From Korobacter sp036501185 (lineage in GTDB: Bacteria; Acidobacteriota; Terriglobia; Terriglobales; Acidobacteriaceae), in the NCBI GenBank assembly GCA_036501185.1, contig DASYAU010000149.1, forward strand, positions 1-64,000: DNA of 64,000 bases, in the 5' to 3' direction. Position numbers and translations under genes: made by a program. Positions 41,386-50,297 of the stretch are shown here, in pieces. Below the pieces are notes generated by a model, which was not told where the DNA came from, searched no databases, and was given only the letters and a program-made list of their open reading frames with translations. Positions within the stretch are counted from its first letter, which is position 1, and each line of letters starts with the position of its first letter.

Positions 41386-44028
41386 ATGGCGGATTCCGCG
41401 GCTACCATCGGCCAAACCGTCGGTCATTACCGCGTCCTCGAGAAGCTTGGCGCCGGCGGCATGGGTGTGGTTTACAAGGCTCTCGATCTCAAACTAGAGC
41501 GCACCGTCGCCCTCAAATTCCTGCCCGCCGATGCCGCCCGAAATGCCACGGAAAAAGACAGCCTGCTACACGAAGCCCGTGCCGCCTCGTCGCTCGACCA
41601 TCCCAACATCGGAGCGATTTACGGTATAGAGCAGGCCGATGACGGCCAGCTCTATATGGTGATGGCCTATTACGAAGGCCGAACCCTGGCTCGCGTCATC
41701 TCCGACGGCATTCCCGTTGAAAACGGTCTCGACATCATGGTGCAAGTCGCTCGCGGTCTTGCGGCTGCGCACGCGCGCAACATCGTTCACCGCGACATCA
41801 AGCCCGGCAACGTGATCGTCACCACCGATGGCACCGTAAAGATCGTCGACTTCGGCCTCGCCCGCGTCATCACCAACTCCGCCGCCACCCAAAGCCTTCA
41901 CATCTCCGGCACGCTGCCTTACATGTCGCCCGAACAAGTTCTCGGCGAAGCCGTAAGCGCAGCCTGCGATGTCTGGGCGCTTGGCGCCATGCTGGTGCAG
42001 AGCCTTACCGGAACGAGCCCGTTTCTCCGCGAGAACACTGGCGCTACCACTTTCGCCATTCTCAATCAGCCGCCCTCCAAGCTCGAGGATCTGCCGCCAG
42101 CTGTCTGCGCGGTGGCGTACCACGCTCTTGCGAAGAAAGTCGAGCACCGCTATCCGACCGCGAAAGAGTTTCTCGCCGACCTCATTGCCGCGCGCGATGA
42201 AGTCATCGCCGCCGCAAGCCCAATTTCGCCCGATGATCCCACCCGCCTCGTCCCGCGCAGTACGCGCCAGCTCAAGCGATACGCCGAACACGCTTCCGCC
42301 CCGCGCTGGGGTACTACGCAAGCCACTTCCTCGCGTCGATCCCTTTATATTTTCGCGATCGTCTTGCTCTTCGTCGCCGTGCTGTTTCTGGTCCCGGCCG
42401 TGCGACGACGCGTCACCTCCACTTTCGCCGCGCCCGTCGAGAACCACATCGCCGTTCTTCCGTTCGACAGCATCGGCGACGATCCTGCCGGGCAGGAAAT
42501 CGCTGCCGGCCTCATGGACTCCCTCACCGGTGAACTCTCCAACATCAATGCCGGACAGCAAACTCTCTGGGTCGTCCCCGCCAGCATCGTGCGCAGCCGC
42601 AAGGTCACCGACCCGGTTACCGCCGGCAAAGATCTCGGTGTAAATCTCGTGGTGAAGGGAAGCATTCAGCGTACTGGCAAAGACGTGCGTCTCTCCGTCG
42701 ATCTCATCGATGTCCGTAACCTGCGCGAGATTGGCTCGGTGCCACTCGAAGACCGCACCGGGGATATTGGCGCTCTCCAGAATGAAGCGATCTCCCGGCT
42801 CGCCGCGCTGATGAAGATTAAAATCTCCGCGGACGCGCTCCATGCTACCGGGGGACGCGCTTCACCTGCCGCCTACGATCTCTATCTCCAGGCGCTGGGC
42901 TTAATGCAGCGCTACGACAAGGCCGGCAATCTCGACCAGGCCATCGCCAGGCTCAACGACGCCGTCAAACTCGATCCTCAATTCGCGCTCGGCTTTGCCT
43001 CGCTCGGCGAAGCCTACCGCCTCAAGAACCTCATCGATCCCAACGACAAGTGGATCAATCAAGGTCTCGCCAATTTGCAACACGCCATCGAAATCGACGA
43101 CCACCTGCCGTCACTCTTCGTCTCGCTCGGACGGTTCCACGCCAGCCTCGGCAAGAATGAACTCGCGCTCCAGGAATTCCAACGCGCTCTGGCGCTTGAT
43201 CCCCGCGACTCCGACGCCATCATGGGCATCGCCAGCGCCTACGAACACATGGGCCGCCTGCAGGATGCCGAAAACAATTTCAAGCGCGGCGTTGCGCTTC
43301 GTCCTGACTACTGGGATTCCTACAACACTCTCGGCTACTTCTATCACCGCCAGCATCGCTACGACGAAGCCATCGCTCAGTTCAAACGCGCCATTGAACT
43401 CACTCCGGACAACGCTGCCGCCTACAGTAACCTTGCCGCGATGTATCTCGAACTCGGCGACCCGGCGTCGCAGAAAAACGCCGAGGCTGCTCTCCAGCGC
43501 TCCCTGGCGCTTGCTCCTTCGTATAACGCATACGCCAACCTTGGATCGATGTATCTTGATCAGCATCGCTGGGCGGATTCTGTAAGCATGACGCGCAAAG
43601 CGCTGGCACTCAATGATCAGCAATGGGCGGTCTGGGCGAACCTCGTCATAGCCTGCGATTGGCTCAATGACCGCGAGGGTGCGCGCCAGGCCCGCCTCAA
43701 ACTCCTCCCGTTGCTCAAGGCGGACGTCGAACGCAATCCGCAGGACGCGTCCCGCCATTCGCAGTTGGCTATTTACTACGCCGACGCGAAAAACGATGCC
43801 GACGCTCAGCGTCAACTCAGCACTGCCCTCGCACTCGCGCCGAAAGATACTCGCGTGCTCGCCGATGCGGTGGAGACATACGAAGAGCTCGGCGATCGCC
43901 AACGCGCTCTCGAATACGTGAAGAAATGCTTTGCCAACGGCTGCACGCTCGACGACTTCAGCCTCCGTTCGAACTTGCAAGCACTTATCGCGGATCCAAA
44001 GTTTCCCAAGAGTACGAATCGGCCCTGA
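41386..44028 (+). CDS. Ser/Thr protein kinase with TolB/FlgO-like domain and TPR array
   Basis: 880 residues. Hanks-type kinase: glycine loop GAGGMG (22-27), Lys44, HRDIKPGN (catalytic Asp near 137), DFG (155-157), and SPEQ in place of APE. One membrane helix follows at about 320-337. Residues about 352-480 resemble a TolB/FlgO-like (CsgG-fold) domain (IAVLPFDSIGDDPAGQEIAAGL, VVKGSIQRTGKDV). About ten TPRs fill residues 500-880. The kinase would be cytoplasmic with the sensory or docking part outside. It starts at ATG 41386 without an obvious Shine-Dalgarno. Confidence 0.93.
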   Translation: MADSAATIGQTVGHYRVLEKLGAGGMGVVYKALDLKLERTVALKFLPADAARNATEKDSLLHEARAASSLDHPNIGAIYGIEQADDGQLYMVMAYYEGRTLARVISDGIPVENGLDIMVQVARGLAAAHARNIVHRDIKPGNVIVTTDGTVKIVDFGLARVITNSAATQSLHISGTLPYMSPEQVLGEAVSAACDVWALGAMLVQSLTGTSPFLRENTGATTFAILNQPPSKLEDLPPAVCAVAYHALAKKVEHRYPTAKEFLADLIAARDEVIAAASPISPDDPTRLVPRSTRQLKRYAEHASAPRWGTTQATSSRRSLYIFAIVLLFVAVLFLVPAVRRRVTSTFAAPVENHIAVLPFDSIGDDPAGQEIAAGLMDSLTGELSNINAGQQTLWVVPASIVRSRKVTDPVTAGKDLGVNLVVKGSIQRTGKDVRLSVDLIDVRNLREIGSVPLEDRTGDIGALQNEAISRLAALMKIKISADALHATGGRASPAAYDLYLQALGLMQRYDKAGNLDQAIARLNDAVKLDPQFALGFASLGEAYRLKNLIDPNDKWINQGLANLQHAIEIDDHLPSLFVSLGRFHASLGKNELALQEFQRALALDPRDSDAIMGIASAYEHMGRLQDAENNFKRGVALRPDYWDSYNTLGYFYHRQHRYDEAIAQFKRAIELTPDNAAAYSNLAAMYLELGDPASQKNAEAALQRSLALAPSYNAYANLGSMYLDQHRWADSVSMTRKALALNDQQWAVWANLVIACDWLNDREGARQARLKLLPLLKADVERNPQDASRHSQLAIYYADAKNDADAQRQLSTALALAPKDTRVLADAVETYEELGDRQRALEYVKKCFANGCTLDDFSLRSNLQALIADPKFPKSTNRP

Positions 44029-44052
44029 TCGATCAATGAAGGAGAAAAAAAC

Positions 44053-44394
44053 GTGGCCAAACGAAAAAGATCCATCGAGGAACCAGAGTTCATCCCGGTC
44101 TCCCAGGGCGACGCACCCGGCGAAGTGGATATTGACGCCAACCAGCCCGCCATCTTTGCCAATCAAGACAACCGGTCGTACCTGATCGAGTTCTGGGATC
44201 GGGACAAGAAGGCGCGGGCCGACGTCACCATACTCCTCGGCCCTTTCGCTACCATCACCGTTTATCCTGACCCAAACAATAGGAGCGGCAAAGGCACACT
44301 GCATTACGAGATCCTGGACGGGCCCCCTTCGGAACCCAAGAAACGAAAGAAAGATGGTGCCGGCGGCCACGTCATCGTCATAGGCAACAGCTAG
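44053..44394 (+). CDS. 113-aa hydrophilic protein of unknown function
   Basis: Starts at GTG 44053 after AAGGAG. The ends are very basic (MAKRKRS, PKKRKKD) around a beta-rich middle (VTILLGPFATITVYPD). It has no signal peptide, helix bundle or motif that I recognise. It begins 24 bases after the kinase stop and is probably co-transcribed, so it could be a kinase partner or substrate (inference only). Confidence 0.7.
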   Translation: MAKRKRSIEEPEFIPVSQGDAPGEVDIDANQPAIFANQDNRSYLIEFWDRDKKARADVTILLGPFATITVYPDPNNRSGKGTLHYEILDGPPSEPKKRKKDGAGGHVIVIGNS

Positions 44395-44486
44395 ACAACG
44401 CCGTATTGTTGCGGCAAGAACGCTGCGCGCCGCGTCGGCAAGAACCGTCGCGCTGCGCAATCCGTACGTCTCTACAGGAGCCCGTC

Positions 44487-44849
44487 ATGCGTGAACGCGC
44501 GTTGCAAGTGGTCCTCGCCATTGTGGGAGCAATGTTCTGTGCGGTGTCGTACTTCGCCGTCACTTTCGTCCGCCAGGAGCCGGCCTTGGCCATGATGATG
44601 ACCGTGTACGCCACTCTGGGCGTCTTCCTGCTTCTCGCCGTCCGCCGCCCCGCGGAACACCGCTCGCTGATCGCCTTCACCGCATGGTCCAGCCTCGCGC
44701 ACGCCGCGCTAATGACCTTCCAGGCGCACCAGCACTACATCCTCAACAGGGAACTCATGGGCGTAGCTGTCTTCGTCCTGATCGGCGTCCTCCTCATCGC
44801 GTTAGCTCCGCCCAAACCAACAGCGCACTCGAAATCCGCCCACGCTTAA
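44487..44849 (+). CDS. Four-helix membrane protein (possibly DUF6632)
   Basis: 120 residues from ATG 44487, with CAGGAG upstream. Four hydrophobic helices are visible (VVLAIVGAMFCAVSYFAV, AMMMTVYATLGVFLLLAV, SLIAFTAWSSLAHAAL, MGVAVFVLIGVLLIAL) with EPA and HR motifs between them. It resembles small proteins I recall under DUF6632, but that assignment is uncertain. Function is unknown. A hairpin terminator follows. Confidence 0.75.
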   Translation: MRERALQVVLAIVGAMFCAVSYFAVTFVRQEPALAMMMTVYATLGVFLLLAVRRPAEHRSLIAFTAWSSLAHAALMTFQAHQHYILNRELMGVAVFVLIGVLLIALAPPKPTAHSKSAHA

Positions 44850-44860
44850 CCACCCTCCGC

Positions 44861-44913
44861 GACGGCCCACGTTTCGCGATGTTTGAACCGTGGGTCCGTC
44901 ATGCGTTTTTTCC
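44861..44913 (+). terminator. Terminator-like hairpin after the four-helix membrane protein
   Basis: gacggcccacg (44861-44871) pairs with cgtgggtccgtc (44889-44900) with a single bulged base and a 17-base loop, then atgcgttttttcc. It lies 11 bases past the stop codon. Confidence 0.7.
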
Positions 44914-45526
44914 TGAACTCCCCGAGGCACAAAATCGCCACTTTTTCGCGTTTCAAATGCCCTTTTCGCGTTTTCGCAACCATTCTTCGCTTTCCCCACT
45001 GATATCGTTCAAACCCGCATGAACAGGGGCTCCCCGCCAATTTCACCCAAAATCACCATCCCTCCACGCTGAGCCTGCCCGCCGAAAAGCCCGCAGAAAA
45101 CACCCTCAAAAACTCGCAAATTCTGCTCTCAAACCGTCGTTTTTCGCTCGCAATCCGCCGTTTTGCGCACCAATTTTCGCGTTTTTTGTGACCCGTCGCA
45201 CGCCTCCACGTAACCCATCTCACATACAAAGTCATCTCAACCCGCTATCGTGCGCATGTGGGGCAATGTTCCCCAGCACCAAAACCCCTCTTTGAAAATT
45301 CCATAGCTCCACTCACGAAAAAAGGGTTTCAAAATCCCCATTCCTTCGTGCAATTCGTGGCCTTCGTGTTTAAAGATTTGGTTTTTTTGTCGAGAAGATC
45401 ACTTAACCCTCACGCCAAGAGGACTTTACCGATAAACCTCACGCCGGCAGGACTTTGCGAGTTTTCCACAGCCTAAGCCACTGAAAACAAACAAAACGGA
45501 GGGGGAGGGGGAGGGGTACCCGCAAC
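44914..45526. other. 0.6-kb non-coding region with repeats and T-rich tracts
   Basis: No convincing gene on either strand; the short frames here have skewed composition and no ribosome-binding site. It contains repeated ttttcgcgttt-like words (44942, 44965, 45174), a ttcgtg-rich phrase (45344-45368), a 29-base-spaced direct repeat at 45405-45459, a ttttccaca word at 45461 resembling a DnaA-box variant, and a purine-rich run at 45498-45516. It is less GC-rich than its flanks. Confidence 0.6.
45405..45459. repeat. Direct repeat pair, 29-base period
   Basis: Two copies of ctcacgccNNNaggactttNcc/cg, beginning at 45409 and 45438. They match in ctcacgcc and aggactt and differ in the centre (aag versus ggc). 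Only two units are present, so this is not a CRISPR array. Confidence 0.55.
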
Positions 45527-46510
45527 TCAACGGTTTGCCGCCGTCTCCGCCTCATGATCTTCGAACGAAAATCGGTTCGCTACGTTCGCGAACGCTTTTC
45601 CATTTACCTCGACGTACGGATAAACGAAGTAATTCAGCGCGTCGCCCGCTTGCTTCGGTGCCAGTTCAAGATCGCGTCCCATCGAGAACTGCACGCGGTT
45701 CACATCGTGCGCGCCGAAAAAATACTCCTTCTTCGCCGGATCTTTCCACGCCTCGGAGATGTCCACTGGAACCCAGCCATACTGCGCGTCATAGAACTCT
45801 GCCCAGCAGTGGTATCCAGGGATCTCGCCGGAATGTTTTGCGGCCGGAAGCGAAAACCCAATTTCGAAGCGCGCGGGAATGTGTTGTGATCGCGCCATCG
45901 AGATGAAGACGGAATGGAAGTCAGTGCAGTTGCCGCGCTTGGAATCACACGCCCATTCGGCATCGCCGCGCCCCCACCCGGTGCCCGTCTTGTCATACTT
46001 CATCGTCGTGAAGACGTATCCGTAAAGCGCGCTCGCTTTGTCGAGGGTCGAATTTTTTCCTTGTACCTGCACAGCCGCGATTTCCGCGAGTTTTCCAGTC
46101 ACCGGAACAAGTTTTTCGGGACCAAGGAACTCACGCGTCTCGCGCGCGGACGCCTTCAGCAAGTGCGGTTGCACGCCATCGCGAGGAAGACCAATCCGCT
46201 CGCGCCGCACTACGTCGTACACGACATCGAAGTTGTACTCGGACTTCGTAGCTTTTGCGGCAACGGCGTGATACATCAAGTTCCCGAATCTCTTCGCATG
46301 TGCCATATGTAGCGGCAAATCGCCGTTCGCGGAAACGACTCGCACATCCTGGAACTCGTCGGAATGCGCCTGCGGAAACCAGATCTCGGCTCGTTGCCCC
46401 GGCTCAAGATTGCGCACGGTAAACCCGTAATGGAAGATGAAATGACGCGACGCCTGCGCGAATGCAGGCACAGTAAGAACTGCGAGGATAAATGGGAATA
46501 GCTTGCGCAC
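45527..46510 (-). CDS. Exported transglutaminase-like (cysteine protease fold) protein
   Basis: 327 residues from GTG 46510, which follows GGAG; the in-frame region further upstream is not needed. Signal peptide MRKLFPFILAVLTVPAFAQ. The catalytic triad is visible: Cys195 in RGNCTDFHS, His234 in GYHCWAEFY, Asp250 in VPVDISEAW. Members of this family in the periplasm are usually peptidases or amidases acting on peptide crosslinks. No partner gene is adjacent. It ends at the repeat-rich non-coding region. Confidence 0.9.
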   Translation of the reverse strand: MRKLFPFILAVLTVPAFAQASRHFIFHYGFTVRNLEPGQRAEIWFPQAHSDEFQDVRVVSANGDLPLHMAHAKRFGNLMYHAVAAKATKSEYNFDVVYDVVRRERIGLPRDGVQPHLLKASARETREFLGPEKLVPVTGKLAEIAAVQVQGKNSTLDKASALYGYVFTTMKYDKTGTGWGRGDAEWACDSKRGNCTDFHSVFISMARSQHIPARFEIGFSLPAAKHSGEIPGYHCWAEFYDAQYGWVPVDISEAWKDPAKKEYFFGAHDVNRVQFSMGRDLELAPKQAGDALNYFVYPYVEVNGKAFANVANRFSFEDHEAETAANR

Positions 46511-46645
46511 TTGCGGCTCCTTGGGTCGAAGAAGTTCCAGCCAAACGACCAGCACGGGTCCTTTAGGAGGGAACTACCGTCAAGTAAAGCCGCACCCGCT
46601 CATGCGAATTCTGGAGATACTACACCAGCTCCGTGGTGACGAATG

Positions 46646-47710
46646 TTAATCGTCGGCCCGCGAATGCTGCTTCGGCCACTCGATCTTCTGCTTCAGCGCC
46701 TTCGCTGCCGATAGCGCCCAGTTCGGATGCCGCAGCATCTCGCGCGCGATCAGTACCACGTCGGCATTGCCATTGCGGATGATTTGGTCCGCCTGTGCCG
46801 GAGAAGTGATCATGCCGACCGAACCGGTCAGAATATCCGCCTCGCGTCGCACTTTGTCGGCGAAGTTGACCTGGTATCCCGGACCGACTGGGATCTTCAC
46901 TCCCCCAATCAGCCCGCCGGACGAGCAGTCGATCAGGTCTACGCCGAGCGGCTTGAGCATGCGCGCCAGTTCCACCGATTCGTCGGGGTTCCAGCCCTGC
47001 GGATGGTAATCGGTCGCCGAGATACGTATCCACAGAGGCAAACGCTCGGGCCAAACCCGCCGGATTGCCTCCACCACCTCGCGCACGATGCGCGTACGGT
47101 TCTCCAGCGATCCCCCATATTCATCGGTACGCTGGTTGGAGAGCGGCGACAGGAACTCGTTCAGCAGGTAGCCGTGCGCGCCATGGATCTCGATGACGTC
47201 GAATCCGGCTGCGAGAGAGCGTTTCGCCGCATCGCCAAACGCCTGCACAACCCTCTGAATGCCGGCTTTGTCCAGTGCTGTCGGCTGCACGTATGTATCG
47301 CTGAAAGCGATGGCACTCGGCGCCCACACCGGACGCCAGCCGCCCTTCTCAACCTCCACCGCGTGACCGCCGTTCCATGGCTCCGCAGTGCTGGCCTTGC
47401 GTCCCGCGTGTGCGAGTTGCGTTCCCGCCAATGCGCCCTGCGCGTGGATGAACCGCACGGCACGTGCGAGAGGCTCGATGTGCTCGTCCTTCCATATGCC
47501 AAGGTCCGACGGACTGATCCGTCCATCGGCCGTGACAGCGTTGGCCTCGGTGAATACCAGCGACGCGCCACCCACCGCAAAGCGGCCGAGTTGCACAAGA
47601 TGCCAGTCGGACGCAAAGCCGTCCTGGCTGCTGTACTGGCACATAGGGGAAACGACGACGCGGTGCTTGAGCGTGACACCGCGTATAGGCAGAGGGTCGA
47701 ATAAGGGCAT
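46646..47710 (-). CDS. Old yellow enzyme family NADH:flavin oxidoreductase (YqjM-like)
   Basis: 354 residues from ATG 47710 (MPLFDPLPIRGVTLKHR). FMN-binding barrel of the thermophilic-like OYE class: Cys24 in SPMCQYS, the substrate-binding His pair in EIHGAHGYLLNEFLSP, and SNQRTDEYGGSLENR. It reduces activated C=C bonds of enones or quinones, usually in detoxification. The C-terminal VLIAREMLRHPNW is typical. It lies 55 bases downstream of an SDR gene on the same strand; the two may form a redox operon. Confidence 0.94.
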   Translation of the reverse strand: MPLFDPLPIRGVTLKHRVVVSPMCQYSSQDGFASDWHLVQLGRFAVGGASLVFTEANAVTADGRISPSDLGIWKDEHIEPLARAVRFIHAQGALAGTQLAHAGRKASTAEPWNGGHAVEVEKGGWRPVWAPSAIAFSDTYVQPTALDKAGIQRVVQAFGDAAKRSLAAGFDVIEIHGAHGYLLNEFLSPLSNQRTDEYGGSLENRTRIVREVVEAIRRVWPERLPLWIRISATDYHPQGWNPDESVELARMLKPLGVDLIDCSSGGLIGGVKIPVGPGYQVNFADKVRREADILTGSVGMITSPAQADQIIRNGNADVVLIAREMLRHPNWALSAAKALKQKIEWPKQHSRADD

Positions 47711-47765
47711 GAGTAAGGGTCTTCCTACCGAAAGACCATTGGATGCCGCAGCATCACAGCCCGAT

Positions 47766-48620
47766 TCAGTCCACCTGGTCAACCTTCACCGTTTTGGCGA
47801 TCAAGCGCTCGTATCGCCGCCACGGCAGCACAGTCTTCAGCAGCAGTTGTATGTGCGCATCCGGTCCGGCAAGATACCGAAGCTTCGGCCGCGGGTTCTC
47901 GGCAATCCGCAGGATAAGCTGCGCCACCTCCCGTGCGTCGCGCTTGTGCACCTGCTTCAACGCATACTCGGAGAAGCGGAGTCCGCGCGCGTGGTTCGGC
48001 GAGTTCGGGTCCATCTGCACCGGCGTGACCTGCGCATTCCGCTCCCATATGTCGGTAGCGTAAGCGCCCGGCTCGACCAGCACTACTTGCACTCCGAGGG
48101 GCTGCATCTCGATGCGCAGCGCCTCGCTCCACCCCTCGAGTGCGAACTTGGAGGCCGCATACGAGCCGATGACGGGCGATGCGCAGCGCCCGCCGATGGA
48201 CGTTACCATGATGATGTGTCCGGAACGCTGGCGGCGCATGGCAGGGAGGGCGGCCTTGGTCACTCCCACATGCCCAAAGAAGTTGGTCTCGAACTGGCGC
48301 CGGAGCTCGTCGAGCGATACGTCTTCGAGGAAACCGGCCATGGCGAAGCCGGCATTGTTTACGAGCACATCGACGCGTCCGTAATCGGCGAGGATTTTGT
48401 CGATGACGGGTTGGACGGTAGCTGTATGCGCGATGTCGAGCTGTCGAATATCGACGTTCGTCGATGCGTTGCGCTTGCGCAGAGCGTCATCGAGGAAGCT
48501 GCGGCGGTCGAGATTGCGCATGGTGGCGACGACCCGGTAACCCGCGGCTGCAAGTTCCACTGCGGTGAGGAGGCCAAATCCGCTGGAGGAGCCGGTAATC
48601 ACAGCGACTTTCTGGGACAT
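47766..48620 (-). CDS. Short-chain dehydrogenase/reductase (classical SDR)
   Basis: 284 residues from ATG 48620 (MSQKVAVITGSSSGFG). NAD(P) site TGSSSGFG at 9-16, NNAG near residue 90, and the catalytic YAASK (Tyr, Lys) near 160. The longer-than-usual C-terminus (PNHARGLRF, HIQLLLKTVLPWRRYERLI) is typical of retinol or steroid dehydrogenase-like SDRs acting on hydrophobic substrates; the actual substrate is unknown. It is divergent from the inositol-phosphate synthase gene and upstream of the OYE. Confidence 0.92.
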   Translation of the reverse strand: MSQKVAVITGSSSGFGLLTAVELAAAGYRVVATMRNLDRRSFLDDALRKRNASTNVDIRQLDIAHTATVQPVIDKILADYGRVDVLVNNAGFAMAGFLEDVSLDELRRQFETNFFGHVGVTKAALPAMRRQRSGHIIMVTSIGGRCASPVIGSYAASKFALEGWSEALRIEMQPLGVQVVLVEPGAYATDIWERNAQVTPVQMDPNSPNHARGLRFSEYALKQVHKRDAREVAQLILRIAENPRPKLRYLAGPDAHIQLLLKTVLPWRRYERLIAKTVKVDQVD

Positions 48621-48819
48621 GATGCACCATGAAAACACGATCGCGCGCGGTAGGGAAGTGCGGGCCCTAATCACATTCCGGTGTTCGGCAGAACGGCTCA
48701 CTGCCCGATGTCGCGTTTCGAGGCTGGATATGCGCCTCCCAGCGCACCTGGTTTGCAAAAGCCCCTGTCGTAGGCGACACTAATAGTTTTGAGACTACTC
48801 ATACGGACGGACTAGATAC

Positions 48820-50157
48820 ATGACCGATAAGAAGAAGGCGGGCGCAGGGAAGATCGAACCCGCAAAAGGGAAACTCGGCGTGATGATGCCGGGCATGGGC
48901 GCGGTAGCGACCACATTCGTTGCGGGTGTAGAGGCTGTGCGCCGTGGGCTTGCGAAGCCGATTGGCTCGCTTACTCAGATGGGCACTGTTCGCCTCGGCA
49001 AGCGGACCGAGGGCCGCTCGCCAAAGGTCAATGAGTTTGTGCCGCTGGCCCAGCTCAACGATCTGGTCTTTACCGGCTGGGATATTTTCGAAGACAACAT
49101 GTTCGAAGCCGCCAGCAAGGCGGGCGTCCTCGAAAAAAGCTTGATCGAACAGATCAAGCCGTTCCTTTCCTCCATCAAGCCGCGCAAGGCCGTTTTCGAC
49201 AAGAACTACGTGAAGCGCCTCGATGGCCCAAATGTGAAGAAGGGCAAGAACAAGATGGACCTCGCCGAGCAGCTTCGGCAGGACATCCGCGATTTTAAGA
49301 AAGAGAGCGGCGTTGATCGCCTGGTGATGATGTGGTGCGGCTCGACTGAGACGTTCATCAAGCGCGGACCGCATCATGAGTCGTTGGCAAAGCTGGAGAA
49401 AGCGATGCAGAAGAACGATGAGAGCATCGCGCCTTCCATGTGCTACGCCTACGCCGCGCTGCAGGAAGGCGTTCCCTTTGCGAATGGTGCGCCGAATCTC
49501 ACCGTCGATATCCCAGCGATGTGGGAGCTTTCGAAGAAAAATAATGCTCCGATCGCGGGCAAGGATTTTAAGACCGGCCAAACCCTCATGAAGACGATCC
49601 TTGCGCCCGGCTTCAAAGCGCGCATGCTCGGTCTCAGCGGCTGGTACTCGACGAACATTCTCGGCAATCGCGACGGCGAAGTGCTGGACGATCCGGGCTC
49701 CTTCAAAACCAAGGAAGAGTCGAAGCTTTCAGTGCTGGAACACATCCTGCAGCCGGAAAAATATCCCGATCTGTATGGCAATATTTTTCACAAGGTACGG
49801 ATTAACTATTATCCTCCTCGTGGTGATAACAAAGAAGGTTGGGACAATATCGATATCTTTGGTTGGCTTGGCTATCCGATGCAGATCAAGGTCGATTTCC
49901 TGTGTCGCGATTCGATTCTTGCGGCGCCGATTGTGCTGGATTTGGTGATGTTCCTCGACCTGGCGAAGCGTAGCTCGGAGTTGCGTGGAATCGGTATCCA
50001 GGAGTGGTTGAGCTTCTATCTGAAGTCACCGATGACGCCAGACGGGCTCTATCCGGAGCACGATCTCTTCATCCAGTCGATGAAATTGAAGAACACTCTG
50101 CGCCACCTGAAGGGCGAGGATCTGATCACGCACCTCGGGCTCGAGTATTACGACTGA
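48820..50157 (+). CDS. ino1: Inositol-3-phosphate synthase
   Basis: 445 residues. NAD-dependent enzyme that cyclises glucose 6-phosphate to myo-inositol phosphate. The Rossmann start is modified (VMMPGMGAVATTF). Family landmarks include GWDIFEDNMFEAA, APSMCYAYAALQEGVPFANGAPN, AGKDFKTGQTLMKT, and SWYSTNILGN-like GWYSTNILGNRDG. The product could feed inositol phospholipids or solutes. It is a single gene, divergent from the SDR and closed by a terminator. Confidence 0.93.
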   Translation: MTDKKKAGAGKIEPAKGKLGVMMPGMGAVATTFVAGVEAVRRGLAKPIGSLTQMGTVRLGKRTEGRSPKVNEFVPLAQLNDLVFTGWDIFEDNMFEAASKAGVLEKSLIEQIKPFLSSIKPRKAVFDKNYVKRLDGPNVKKGKNKMDLAEQLRQDIRDFKKESGVDRLVMMWCGSTETFIKRGPHHESLAKLEKAMQKNDESIAPSMCYAYAALQEGVPFANGAPNLTVDIPAMWELSKKNNAPIAGKDFKTGQTLMKTILAPGFKARMLGLSGWYSTNILGNRDGEVLDDPGSFKTKEESKLSVLEHILQPEKYPDLYGNIFHKVRINYYPPRGDNKEGWDNIDIFGWLGYPMQIKVDFLCRDSILAAPIVLDLVMFLDLAKRSSELRGIGIQEWLSFYLKSPMTPDGLYPEHDLFIQSMKLKNTLRHLKGEDLITHLGLEYYD

Positions 50158-50175
50158 TCGCTTACTTTTACCCGG

Positions 50176-50201
50176 CGGCACGACAAGCGTCGTGCCGTTT
50201 T
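50176..50201 (+). terminator. Rho-independent terminator of ino1
   Basis: cggcacgac (50176-50184) pairs with gtcgtgccg (50189-50197), loop aagc, followed by TTTTC. It begins 19 bases after the stop codon. Confidence 0.88.
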
Positions 50202-50297
50202 CATTTGGTGTGACAGTTCTTGACTTCGTGGCCGTTGACACTGCCTTCACATCCAGAAACAATGGAAGCAACAAACCCCTATTGCTAAGGTGGTCCC

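Noticed and set aside
41566..42843. 425-codon minus-strand frame inside the kinase gene, and a 449-codon one at 43111-44460
   Set aside because: Both are antisense to a convincing kinase/TPR protein; long antisense frames are common at this GC content.
45405..45459. Possible CRISPR array
   Set aside because: Only two imperfect units with no spacer pattern and no cas genes; kept as a direct repeat.
47388..48632. 414-codon plus-strand frame opposite OYE and SDR genes
   Set aside because: It spans two well-supported minus-strand genes and their gap, with no homology-like features.
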